This document shows, one piece after another, positions 33,430 to 42,944 of a stretch of DNA of 64,000 bases (positions are counted from its first letter, which is position 1; the number at the start of each line of letters is the position of its first letter). The stretch lies in assembly GCF_023898315.1 (NCBI RefSeq), contig NC_064619.1, positions 297,948,150 through 298,012,149 on the forward strand. The letters are read 5' to 3'. A program made the translations under genes and the position numbers. Under the pieces are notes generated by a model. The model saw only the letters and a program-made list of their open reading frames with translations. It did not search any database and had not been told where the DNA came from. Origin of the DNA: Schistocerca nitens (lineage: Eukaryota > Arthropoda > Insecta > Orthoptera > Acrididae).

Positions 33430-33925
33430 TTTAGTGTTTAGCTGAAAGCCTTCAAAAATCAGCATCGCGTTCTCTTACAAAAGGAAGTTTTCCCAATGTT
33501 ATTTTGAAGTGGGGATATTGGGTGACATTTCCCCAGCAACTGCCGGTGGGCCATCGTGATGGACAGTGAAACGGCCAGAGCAAGAAAGGAGGAATGTTTA
33601 TCAAAATATTATTGTCGTGCCGCAGAGGTGACTTTCTGGTCGTTGTTTGTATTCTTGGTGCACCGCTACTGCGTATTTCGTTTCTTGATGCTGGGAAACC
33701 GTCGCCGTCTTTCCTGTTCCAATTTCAGACTTTGTGAGAAATCTCAGCAAATTCTCAGACTTGTCATTTATACCTTCTCCTGGTGTTCCGCTACCGCAAA
33801 TTTAACAGCTTGGTGTAAACGCGTCTGGCGTTTGTGCTCTTTAATATGCTCTTTTACTGTCCTTTTAGGCTCGCCTATACATACTTGGCCAGAACCAAAC
33901 GTCACTTCGTAGTTTTCCTTTTATA
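33430..33925 (-). pseudogene. Penelope-like GIY-YIG fragment
   Basis: The minus-strand frame at about 33912-33768 reads YEVTFGSGQVCIGEPKRTVK, EHIKEHKRQTRLHQAVKF, AVAEHQEK. This matches the GIY-YIG endonuclease of Penelope-like elements (usual VYIGET followed by a basic RxxEH segment and KSAVAEH). Tyr of VYIG is Cys here. A stop follows, and the downstream part (GPPAVAGEMSP near 33530) resembles Penelope C-terminal or 3' sequence. The RT domain is absent. It is non-functional. Confidence 0.65.
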
Positions 33926-34543
33926 ACTGAACGCAACACTGGTTTCTGAAGTGTTCAGCTAACCGGGAACATCAGAAAACCGTGGAGAAGATGCCAGCAG
34001 AGGATCGAAACCTCGACTGAGTAAGCAGAAATTGAGGAACTTGATGTAGCCTAACAATCCACAGGATTGTGCTTTCGTGCGATCTGTAGCACTCTTATTA
34101 CTTAAATCTTATATGTTAGTCTGAATTGTAAAGGTGCTTTTATGTGCACTGTGCTCCTTATTACCCACAATTTATATAGTTCAGTGGGTGAAAATAGAGG
34201 GATTACAGACACAATATTACTCTTTAATGCATTTGAACAGGATGTCTGATCCCTTTTTGTGAGGTGTTACTGAATCCGTATCTTCTGCTACGAAGAAGAA
34301 ACGTGAGTGATTTTTGATAGTGCGCTTAGTCCATGCTGCTCCTGTTGCAAGGTATCTAGTTCATTCTCAAGTGTCACTTCCTATCCTATGAGCGTTTTGA
34401 TGCCGTCTCACTTATGCTGGCTGTGGTTGCTGGTATCTTCTTCTGACTTGTCTTTCCAACAAACGCTATGCACGTTGCGACACCTTCTCATATAATCTGT
34501 TTAGCACCTCGTGTATTCCACTATCTCTAAATATATTATGAAC
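33926..34543. other. No feature recognised
   Basis: About 600 bp with no recognised gene or repeat. Confidence 0.5.
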
Positions 34544-34555
34544 ATTAAAAAACTG

Positions 34556-34739
34556 CCGGCCGAAGTGGCCGCGCGGTTCTGGCACTGCAGTCTGGAACCG
34601 CGAGACCGCTACGGTCGCAGGTTCGAATCCTGCCTCGGGCATGAATGTGTGTGATGTCCTTAGGTTAGTTAGGTTTAACTAGTTCTAAGTTCTAGGGGAC
34701 TAATGACCTCAGCAGTTGAGTCCCATAGTGCTCAGAGCC
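34556..34739 (+). mobile_element. SINE-A copy with TSD
   Basis: A SINE-A with exact 12-bp duplication ATTAAAAAACTG at 34544-34555 and 34740-34751. B box GGTTCGAATCC and family body are present. Confidence 0.95.
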
Positions 34740-34751
34740 ATTAAAAAACTG

Positions 34752-35219
34752 AAACCAACTGCTGTTAATAATATGTTATTTATTTAAAAACTAATAGTGC
34801 TGCTAGTGGGTCGAACCGACTGCTGTACACGTTCATAATTTCATTTAGCTTACTCTTGCAAACAAACAACTATGTAGCCGAATTTCGGAGGCGTGTGTGC
34901 GCGTGGTGCTACACACTGTCTGTGTCTACAAAGAACAAGATGATGACGAATCTTGCTTCTTACTCCATGGAATACGATCCTCTTCAAAGTCAAGACTGTC
35001 ATGGAATGATGCAGGATTTACATGGCGACACCAACAGCCCAAAAAATTTTCTCCACGACTAAAGCAAACGAAGGTTAATTTGCATTAAATTATGCAAAGT
35101 GAAGAGGAGCGATGCTACTTACTTAATAAATCTCATTATTAACAGTGTGTGGTTGCTGTTTTTTACTTTTCTTAAGAATCAACCTGCATATGCTAGTACC
35201 TGCCGGCATTTGCTTTAAG
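34752..35219. other. No feature recognised
   Basis: Nothing recognisable; short open frames look random. Confidence 0.5.
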
Positions 35220-35290
35220 TGATTTAGGGAAGCCACGGACAACCCATGTCACGATGTCCAGACGGTGATACGATTCGCCATCCTCCCGTC
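35220..35290 (-). mobile_element. SINE-C fragment
   Basis: GATTTAGGGAAGCCACGGAC and CCATCCTCCCGTCCGG resemble the inverse of the SINE-C head and centre seen at 22590-22750. It directly abuts the 5S-derived SINE. Confidence 0.55.
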
Positions 35291-35292
35291 CG

Positions 35293-35609
35293 GCAACGGC
35301 CCTGCCGCAGTGGAAACATCGATTCTCGTAATATCACCGAAGTTAAGCTCTGTCGGGCGTGGCCGGCACTTGGATGGGTGACCGTCCGGGCTGCCATGCG
35401 CTGTTGCCATTTTTCGGGGTGCACTCAGCCTCATGATGCCAGTTGAGGAGCTACTCGACCGAATAGTAGCGGTTCCAGTCAAAGAAAACCTTCATAACGA
35501 CCGGGAGAGCGGTGTGCTGCCCACAGGCCCCTCCTATCGCATCCTCAGCTGAGGATGACTCAGGGGTCGGATGGTCCCGATGGGCCACTTGTGGCCTGAA
35601 GATGGAGTG

Positions 35610-35610
<1 letters not shown>
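35293..35610 (+). mobile_element. 5S rRNA-derived SINE, diverged
   Basis: The first 120 bases resemble 5S rRNA: AACGGCCCTGCCGCAGTGG, ATATCACCGAAGTTAAGCTC (internal control A-box region) and TTGGATGGGTGACCGTCCGG (C-box region). The body GGTGCACTCAGCC, TTGAGGAGCTACTCGA, CGGGAGAGCGGTGTGCTG is shared with 62161-62501. A TA microsatellite follows at the 3' end. Confidence 0.88.

Positions 35611-35663
<53 letters not shown>
35611..35663. repeat. TA microsatellite
   Basis: About 26 TA units immediately after the 5S-derived SINE; probably its tail or grown from it. Confidence 0.9.
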
Positions 35664-35665
<2 letters not shown>

Positions 35666-35711
35666 TCCCGTCCAATGTCTCACCATAGCTCCTTGTAACT
35701 CGGTCGTGGTA

Positions 35712-36840
35712 CACTATGTGATAAAAAGTATCCTAACAACCCTATGTAATGTGGAAGTGACCACTAGAGTGGACCCGCCAGTATAAAAGAAGGCGGGTAA
35801 TATTTTAATATAAAAACAATAACAGCAGAATGAGTCGGTCCGAACAGCTAATTGACTTCGAACGTAGACAAGTTGTTGGATACGAACTTAGCAACAGATC
35901 CATCAGGGACATTTCAATCCTTCTGAAGCTGCCCATATCGTCTGTTGGTGATGAGATTGTGAAGCGGAAACGCGAAGGAACAATAACAGCTGAATCAAAA
36001 CCGGGTAGACCTCAGGCACTGACGAACAGATACCTTCAAGCACTGCGGATGGTGGCTGTAAAAAATCGAATGAATTCAGCGGAAGGAATCACTGGTGGGT
36101 TTCAGAGTGCTGGTCCAACTAAGACAATGACTGTGCATTGGAAGTGAAGAAAATGTCTGTAGTCAGCGCTAAGCGATGTTTGAGGCGGTGTAAAGAGCGA
36201 CGCCACTGGACTGTGGATGACTGGAAACGAGTGATTTGGAGTCATGAATCACCGAGTGCCCTCTGGCAATCAGAAGCAAGATTTTGGGTTTGGCGAATGC
36301 GTGGAGAACGTTATCTGACAGCATGTTAGTGCCAACAATGTAGAGCGACGGAGGTAGTGTTGCGATGTGTTGTGTTGCTCATGCTTAAGGTTTGGTCCCT
36401 ATATTGGGGTGTGTGGTGTTGTTCGTGGTTAAGGTGTGGGTCCCTATACTGGGCTTAAGAAAACGCTAGGTGAAGAAGGATATAATAAGTTTTAGGAACA
36501 GTTCGGAGACGATGATTGCTGCTACCAGCATTACAATGCTCCCTGCCATAAAGTAGCATCTGTAAGGCAATGGTCTGTGGACGGTAACATTCCGAAAATG
36601 TTCTGGCCTGCCCAAGTCCCGACCAGAACACAATGGATCACCATCCAGATAAGTCAGAACGTTGGCTTCGCTGCAAACGTCGATGTCCAACATCACTACC
36701 TTCTTTGGATTCGGCTCTTGAGTAAGAATGGGATGCTATTCCTCCACTGACATTTAGGCACATCATTCAAAGTATTCTGAGCAGAGATCAAGCAGTCATA
36801 AAGGGGAAGAGTGGACAGACGCCTCATTGTTGTACACTTA
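35712..36840 (+). mobile_element. Tc1-like element, right end missing
   Basis: The left terminus CACTATGTGATAAAAAGTAT follows TA at 35710-35711. A broken plus-strand transposase fills the body. No matching inverted right end was found before similarity fades near 36840. A minus-strand relic of the same family lies at 41753-42245. Confidence 0.75.
35830..36735 (+). pseudogene. Tc1-like transposase, broken
   Basis: Start ATG at 35830: MSRSEQLIDFERRQVVGYEL, with helix-turn-helix SNRSIRDISILLKLPISSVG and KPGRPQALTNRYLQAL. The next frame gives RCKERRHWTVDDWKRVIWSH then ESPSALWQ (SDES-like first site altered to SHES). Later, about 36510-36560 reads HYNAPCHKVASVRQW (second Asp region; DNAPCHK is usual) and AQVPTRTQWI where SPDLNPIEH is expected. 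A 50-bp internal tandem duplication lies at about 36370-36465. It is clearly inactive. Confidence 0.75.
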
Positions 36841-37267
36841 TCCTTGTCCGCAAATGTAACCATGTGAGGTGAGAGACACTGGTTCGGAAACGACCAAGTC
36901 GAAGGTTATAAGCGAAAATAGTTGTGATACCTCTGATAGTTGACTTCTTCTGCTGCATGCTCTTTGCTTGCCATATTTTTAGAGGTAGTACTACGTACCC
37001 AAACAAGGAAAAAAGTATCTGGTAAACAGACTCTAAAGTGCATACCTCAGGAGCTATGAACACTTGTTCATCTTTGCCAGTGTGAAACACATCTCTTCTA
37101 GTGAAGCAGTAGAAGAGGTCCACTTCCAGAGGTATCAGAAGCGTTTTCGCTTATAACTTTCGTCTCGCTAGTTTCCGAACCAGGGTGCCTTACACAAAAT
37201 TGACACATTCAGTCTTCGGCATCATCCTTGAAAGTAACATCATCATGGAATAACCCTGTATACATTA
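36841..37267. other. No feature recognised
   Basis: No gene or repeat recognised between two transposon relics. Confidence 0.45.
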
Positions 37268-37269
37268 TA

Positions 37270-38175
37270 CAGGGTGAATCTCCTAAAACGTGTACCGCAA
37301 ATATTGTGGAAATGGAAAGTGCTACTGATGTGCGGTTTCCACAGAATGGTACTGTTAGCCAATAAACAAATTGTAATAATACTTAGAAAGTGTATTTTTT
37401 GAGTAACATATAAATTTTTTCAAATGGAATAATGCCTCTTGACATTAACCAAATGAAGTAGCGCAAATTAGAATGTCAGTGGTGTTTGTTACTGGTTTCT
37501 AGTGCGAGTTGTTTACAAGATATCGTGCTTTCAAAAGTTCGCATACTGATGCTTGTATTTACCTATGGTAGATTGTACCAAAGAACAGCACAAATGTATA
37601 CTCTAGTTATGTGGGTTCTGAGCACTGACGAGATAACTGACCATCACAGGTTGTGTTCAAAATGATCACCGGCAGCAGCAGTACATGCTTCCAGTCTGGT
37701 ATGCAACGTTTTGCTGAATATGTGGTAGCAGTTTTGCGGAGATGTCCGTGAAGATTGCAGTAATACGTCGTTGCATATCATGGGGTGTAGTTGGTACGTG
37801 TTTGTAGACAGCGTCTTCCTGCACAGAAAATAAAAGTCTACAGATGTAAAATCCGGGAAACGGACCGACTAAGATACATGTTCTCTACGTACAATTCAAC
37901 GATTTGGAAACAATTCGTGCAGACATGGTGTAGTACTTCACGCACTATGCGGTGGACAGCCATCATCTTGATACCACAGGTTCCTCGTAGTCTGCAGAGG
38001 AACGTCTTCTAGCATCTGTGAAAGATGGTCTGTTAGGAGGCTGTGATATTTGTGCACGATCAGTGTTCCGCCTATGAAACACGGGCCTGTGATCTGAAGG
38101 TTCATTATCCCACACCACACGTTCACACTCCATGGACACTGAAGTTCCACCTGACGAAGCCAACAGGGTTTGTCA
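37270..38175 (-). mobile_element. mariner/Tc1-superfamily relic
   Basis: The terminus CAGGGTGAATCTCCTAAAAC follows TA at 37268-37269. A minus-strand transposase part lies at 37950-38175. The other end is missing, cut near the SINE-C at 38180. Confidence 0.7.
37690..38175 (-). pseudogene. DDE transposase fragment
   Basis: The frame at 37938-38213 reads VELQCPWSVNVWCGIMNLQI then TGPCFIGGTLIVHKYHSLL and LEDVPLQTTRNLWYQDDGCP. The QDDGCPPH segment is the second catalytic site of a mariner-like family in insects (usual QHDGCPAH). The N-terminus is lost and the rest toward 37690 is degraded. Confidence 0.7.
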
Positions 38176-38179
38176 ACAG

Positions 38180-38312
38180 ATGGTTGGTTGGTTGATTCAG
38201 GGGAGTGGACCAAACAGCGAGGTCACCGGTCTCATCGGATTAGGGATGGATGGGGAAAGAAGCCGGCAGTCGCGTGCTCTTTCAAAGGAACCGTCCTGGC
38301 ATTTGCCTGAAA
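38180..38312 (-). mobile_element. SINE-C, 5'-truncated
   Basis: The inverse reads AAATGCCAGGACGGTTCCTT, CCCCATCCATCCCTAATCCG, GATGAGACCGGTGACCTCGC and ends GATCAACCAACC-like. It is the 3' part of SINE-C in better shape than the copy at 22590. Confidence 0.8.
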
Positions 38313-38535
38313 ATGGAAAACACTGATAAGAAGAAGAGAAAAGACATCTAGGAATAACTTCCATGGTACTGTAGAGAGTAAAAACTGTAGAGGAAGATAG
38401 AAATTGGGATATCCGGTAAATAATTGAGGACTTGGGTTGCAAATGCTACTCTGAGACGAAACGTTTGGTACAGGAGAGGAATTCGTGGCGGTCCGCATCA
38501 AACCATTTAGATGACTGATGACTCAAAAAAAAAAA
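38313..38535 (+). mobile_element. RTE-like LINE 3' end (copy C)
   Basis: AACACTGATAAGAAGAAGAG, AACTGTAGAGGAAGATAG, AATTGAGGACTTGGGTTG, GGAGAGGAATTCGTGGCGG and CATTTAGATGACTGATGACT then an A run match the family 3' end (compare 40169-40390). Coding sequence is not preserved. Confidence 0.85.
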
Positions 38536-38668
38536 GTAAAAATGGTAATGTAGGGCAACAGATGGCAAAGACAATTGCGTTGGACACTTTGTATCTATGA
38601 GATGCAATTTATTGACATACATAGTTAAAAGATGCATGAGGTCTACAGTGAGTAATCTAATTTCAGTT
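38313..38668 (+). repeat. Direct duplication, unit 1
   Basis: This unit matches 40169-40520 in the same orientation, including the LINE 3' end and about 135 bp beyond it (GGCAACAGATGGCAAAGAC, TTGGACACTTTGTATCTATG, AGATGCATGAGGTCTACAGT). Small indels separate the copies. Confidence 0.85.
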
Positions 38669-39246
38669 CCTTGGGTAACAGAAGAAATATTGAATTTAAT
38701 TGATGAAAGGAGAAAATATAAAAATGCAGTAAATGAAGCAAGCAAAAAGGAATACAAACGTCTCAAAAATGAGATCGACAGGGAGTGCAAAATGGCTAAG
38801 CAGGGATGGCTAGAGGACAAATGTAAGGATATAGAGGCTTATCTCACTAGGGGTAAGATAGATATTGCCTACAGGAAAATTAAAGAGACCTTTGGAGAGA
38901 AGAGAATCACGTTTATGAATATCAAGAGCTCAGGTGGAAACCCAGTTCAAAGCAAAGAAGGGAAAGCAGAAAGGTGGAAGGAGTATATAGAGGGGCTATA
39001 CAAGGGCGATGTACTTGAGGACAATATTATGGAAATGGAAGAGGATGTTGGTAGGACATGTTCTGAGGCATCAAGGGCTCACCAATTTAGTATTAGAGGG
39101 CAACATGGAGGGTAAAAATAGTAGAGGATTCAGAAGTATGTAGGTTGCAGTAGGTACTGGGAGACGAAGAAGCTTGCACAGGATAGAGTAGCATGGAGAG
39201 CTGCATCAAACCAGTCTCAGGACTGAAGACCACAACAACAACAACA
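38587..39246 (+). mobile_element. Another LINE family, internally deleted
   Basis: An open frame at 38597-39115 (172 codons) reads VPWVTEEILNLIDERRKYKN, KEYKRLKNEIDRECKMAKQG, AYRKIKETFGEKRI and GKAERWKEYIEGLYKGDVLE, the linker between endonuclease and RT in insect LINEs. After GRTCSEASRAHQFSIRGQHG it jumps to the 3' end, CAAACCAGTCTCAGGACTGA plus CAA repeats. The whole RT is missing, so an internal deletion or template jump is likely. Confidence 0.8.
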
Positions 39247-39684
39247 CTGCATACCGGTACATTGGAAGTGTAAAGGCATATAGTCAATGGAATTGTATTT
39301 GCACATAAAGTAATTTATCTTGTTCATATCGATATTGACCATTATGTTACATATGAGTATCGTTAGGATCTTACGAATTTATTATCCTCATCCCTGGTGT
39401 TTGTTCAACAGATCTTTTCATCCGTTTCATACATCTGCATGTTTTCACTCTAGAACCACGTTCTTGAAATGTACCCCTTTCATTTTAATTGTATTAAAAT
39501 CTGGAGTGAACTAGCCTGCCTCAAGCAGTGATTGTGAAAACATTAAATAGGTTTTTCAGTTACGCAGTCAAGTCTGTATCGTTGTTACACTTCTAGACAA
39601 GTGTTAGAAGAGACAGAGGCATTGAGATAACACTAGTTATCACAGTACCTCACGATTTTTCACATTATCAGGTAATGTTATCTT
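39247..39684. other. No feature recognised
   Basis: No recognised gene or repeat. Confidence 0.5.
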
Positions 39685-40390
39685 TTCGTTGACCAATGAA
39701 TCTTTTTATTATGGTCATCTGCCGCTCGGTAGTTCCCTCCCGGAGGTCCGAATGAGGGGCTAGTCTGGAATCTTTTGTCAATACAGAGGCCATCGTGACA
39801 CCTTTTCAGTTAAGAGGCACATGTCCTGTGGATTCACATTATGTGCCATCAATGCACTGCTTTCCATTGTCTTCTGCATCCTGATGATTATTTATGATTC
39901 TTCCGCCTTTTAGGGGTAGTTTTTGACCCCAAGGGCAAGAGAGTGCCCTGAACCTCAGTCCGCTTCTCCGCTCTCTTTGACAACAACGTTGAGAATGGGG
40001 AATAAATTCCTGAGAATGTAAGTTTGGAGCACAGCATTGTATGGTAGTGAAAACCGGAACACAAGAGACTCGAAGCATCTGAGGTGTTGTGCTACACAAG
40101 AATGTTGAAAATAAGGTGGAGAGAATAGGGAATGGGGAGGTTCTCCGCAGAATCGGCTAAGAAAGGAATATATGGAAAACACTGACGAGAAGAAGGGAAA
40201 AGACATCAAGGAATAACTTCCATGGTATTGTAGAGAGTAAAAACTGTAGAGGAAGACTGGGATATCCGATTAATAATTGAGGACTTAGGTTTCAAATGCT
40301 ACTCTGAGACGAAATGCTTAGTACAGGAGAGAAATTCGTGGTGGCCCGCATCAAACCATTTAGATGACTGATGACTCCAAAAAAATAAAG
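39685..40390 (+). mobile_element. RTE-like LINE copy with 5' inversion
   Basis: 39685-40000 matches, on the minus strand, the 5' UTR and endonuclease start of the LINE at 16590-16880 (AATCTTTTTATTATGG, GGAGGTCCGAATGAGGGGCT, ACATGTCCTGTGGATTCAC). From about 40005 the sequence is the plus-strand C-terminal and 3' end (CCTGAGAATGTAAGTTTGG to GACTGATGACTCC). This fits a twin-priming 5' inversion. Coding parts are degraded. Confidence 0.8.
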
Positions 40391-40520
40391 GTAAAATGGT
40401 AATGTAAGGCAACAGATGGCAAAAACAGTTGCGTTGGACACTTTGTATCTATGAGACATCTATTGACATACATAGTTAACAGATGCATGAGGTCTACAGT
40501 GAGGATTCTAATTTCAGTTT
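40169..40520 (+). repeat. Direct duplication, unit 2
   Basis: This unit pairs with 38313-38668. The match continues past the LINE 3' end to TCTACAGTGAGGATTC and AATTTCAGTT, so flanking DNA is duplicated too. Confidence 0.85.
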
Positions 40521-40859
40521 GTTTTGTTTAACTCTGGTTAATCCCCCATTTTTATTCCTTTACGCTTTGCGAAATTCTTTGCCACTTTGAAACTTACATC
40601 ATCTGAGTCAGATTTTATTTAAACGGGTAACATTTCAGGGCATAAAACCAGGGTTGCAGTCTCCTACGAACTTCCAGGTTAGAGTAATTAAAGGAGTCCA
40701 TACTTTCAACTGCATCGCTGATCCAGCACTGTCTCAAATTAATTAGAAAAGTTTCGAATAATTCCCAGGTATGAACAGCATTTCGGGAAGTTCCCCTCTG
40801 TTGCCAGGCGAATGCTGAAAATGGAACGCTCCTTCCAAATATTCCTCTCATAGTTCGCT
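40521..40859. other. No feature recognised
   Basis: Nothing recognisable. Confidence 0.5.
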
Positions 40860-41490
40860 AGGATTTGGCTGATGGGAACAAACTACAATCTGCCCTACCC
40901 TCCTGGGTAGATAATGTAAGATGAAAGAAAAAAGTAGCGGTCGGTGGCTGTCTGGCAGCTCCTCGTCCCACTGCAGAAGTTCTCTCGGCATCAGAGGGAC
41001 GTGCGTAAAGGGAAGGACCTCTTCCTTCGAAGACAGCAGTCCCACTCCACCACCTTACGTCGCGTCGGGAGAAGGGCGACGGAATAAGAAGCGAATCTCG
41101 CGGTATAGGAGCGGTCCTGCCGAACCGAGAATTCAATTTGGCGCAGGAAATTGCGAGGAGACATTAACGGGTGTCCCCTGGATTTATCGCGTCTGGAACT
41201 GCCCCCGGCACTTGAGTGCGCGCCCGGCTCACCATCATCCGGTTGCCACCCCCCCTCCCCCTTCCCCTCCCCCTCCCACTCTCCTCATCCCTCCTGAGCT
41301 TGGTGCCGCATACTCTTACGGCGCCAGGCTACACTTCCCCTTTTACTGTCTGGATCGGCCTTCGCCAGTTCGGTTGGGTATCGGCGTTACGTCCCACTTG
41401 GCGCTGACACGTCACATATCATGTCGGACTGCGGTGCCGTCCATTAAATCAAAGAATCAGCCAGTATCCAGAAAAATATCACTAGTATGA
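40860..41490 (+). other. GC-rich tract with unrecognised ORF
   Basis: An open frame of 189 codons runs 40921-41490 on the plus strand. It is rich in Ser, Pro and Arg, includes a proline run from CCCCCT repeats (about 41250-41285), and has no motif I know. The open state can be explained by GC-rich composition. An opposing open frame at 40858-41136 adds to that view. Probably not a gene; possibly part of an unrecognised repeat. Confidence 0.25.
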
Positions 41491-41519
41491 AACACAACTT
41501 ACGTTAATCGTATGGGCAG

Positions 41520-41750
41520 GTGAAATGGTTCATCCTGTCTTTCTAGATTTCCAAAAGACGTTCTGTACTATACCACATCGTCGATTACTAGCCAACATAC
41601 GATTATAGGAAGTATCTTGACAAATAATTGGCGACTAATTTTACTAATGCAACACAGTACGTTGTACCAGGCAGCGAATACTCTACAAAAACGAAAGTAA
41701 CATCGGGTGTGTCACAAGGCATCAAAATAGGACATCAAATGTTCTCAATA
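41520..41750 (+). pseudogene. LINE reverse transcriptase fossil
   Basis: VHPVFLDFQKTFCTIPHRRL LANI corresponds to RT motif A (usual LDFSKAFDTVPH) with the second Asp region altered. Further on, a broken GVSQGIKIG-like segment matches the GVPQGS motif near 41705. It ends where a Tc1 terminus begins. Confidence 0.65.
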
Positions 41751-41752
41751 TA

Positions 41753-42245
41753 CAGTATATGATTAAAATTATCGGGACACTGGTTAGTGGACATTAGTAT
41801 GGGGTGTGTTCGCCTTTCGCCTTTGTGTCTGCTTGAACTCTGCTGGTGAAACTTCCAATGAGGGACCTGAATGTTTCTGGAGGAATGGCAGTGCTTTCGT
41901 CCTGAAGAGCCAGAACCTTAGAAGGTAGTGATGTTGGACACTGGGATCTGTAGAGAAGTCGACGTTCTAAGTCATCGCTAAAGTGTTCCATAGGGTTCAG
42001 ATCGGAACTCTGGGCAGGCCAACAAATTCCAGGAATTTCATTGTTCGTAAACCATTGCTTCATATATGCTGCTTTCCGACAGAGTGCATTGTCATGCTGA
42101 TGCAAATAACCACCCCTCCGAACTCTTGCTCTACTATACACAGTACTGCACCGTAAGGCTTGTACCTAGCCTCCTGCATTTAGCGTTTACCTAAGCTTGA
42201 TAATGGAACCATACACTAACCGCGAAAAACACACACGTACTACAG
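41753..42245 (-). mobile_element. Tc1-like relic (3' half)
   Basis: A degraded terminus after TA at 41751-41752 and GGTTAGTGGACATTAGTATG just inside it mark the transposase 3' side. Similarity to the family continues to about 42245 (TAACCGCGAAAAACACAC) and then stops. The 5' half is missing. Confidence 0.75.
41794..42141 (-). pseudogene. Tc1-like transposase C-terminal part
   Basis: The open frame reads YLHQHDNALCRKAAYMKQWF (second catalytic Asp in HDN) and CWPAQSSDLNPMEHFSDDLE (catalytic Glu in NPMEH), keeping the Tc1 spacing, then an acidic C-terminus to KAKGEHTPY. The first Asp and DNA-binding region are absent. It is about one third of the family length. Confidence 0.85.
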
Positions 42246-42280
42246 CCTGTGATTCTTCAATTTCTCCAGGCATATTTTAT

Positions 42281-42454
42281 GACGAAATAAATCTCGGGTG
42301 ATCAGTCTAGTATAGTGTGCATAGGCCACAATATTTCGGCAATCGACCACGTTGCCATCATCAGGTGCTCTGATGATGGCAACGTGGTCGATTGCCGAAA
42401 TATTGTGTCCTATGCACACTCATACCAGGCTGTTCACCCGAGATTTATTTCGTC
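42281..42454. repeat. Palindrome with ~84-bp arms
   Basis: Arms 42281-42364 and 42370-42454 (GACGAAATAAATCTCGGGTG outer end; GACCACGTTGCCATCATCAG inner end) pair almost completely around a 5-base loop. The outer part has several mismatches and the inner 50 bp nearly none. No coding capacity. Confidence 0.9.
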
Positions 42455-42599
42455 GTAACACAGCCTCCTCGATACTTCACAGTTTTGGAAACCAGTGGCA
42501 TTCCCGGTACGGCGTATTACGACTGAGTACATGAGCATCTTATAAAGAATCCATGAGGGTCTAAACTGCAGGCATACACTTTAGGTCACACACACACTA

Positions 42600-42940
42600 C
42601 AACGAGTGTTCCAAATGGCCTCTGTTTTCGTGAAAGGCAGGTTTCAGCGTGTCTGCTCATCGATGTTCTTACACATTCAAAAATTCCAGGTGTGTTCCCC
42701 AGTGCACTGACAAGCATCCACAGTGCGTTCCCGGAGTTCATCAACACTGTCAATAGGCTTGGAACACAGCAAAGCTTTTAAATATTCCCCCACAAGAAAT
42801 TTAACGGGTTCAAGTCGTGGTACGTAGAACGAGCCACGACCAATAGACTTGTTGACGAAGATTCGTGCTACGTATTGCCGAACAGCCACACGAAATTGTG
42901 TCAGTGCACCATCATGCGATGTGCCGGCAGTGAAGCTTCA
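42600..42940 (-). pseudogene. mariner-like transposase C-terminal relic
   Basis: Minus-strand frame at 42677-42889: AVRQYVARIFVNKSIGRGSF, YVPRLEPVKFLVGEYLKALL and SKPIDSVDELRERTVDACQ. These match the region around the third catalytic residue (usual SPDLNPLDFFLWG) and the C-terminus of a mariner-like insect family. The third Asp is Lys in this frame. It may be the same family as 37270-38175. Confidence 0.7.
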
Positions 42941-42944
42941 GCAT

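Noticed and set aside
35571..35786. ORF with an Ile-Tyr run
   Set aside because: It is produced by the TA microsatellite.
40921..41490. 189-codon ORF as a possible host gene
   Set aside because: GC-rich composition and a proline run from simple sequence explain its openness; no domain or splice context was found.
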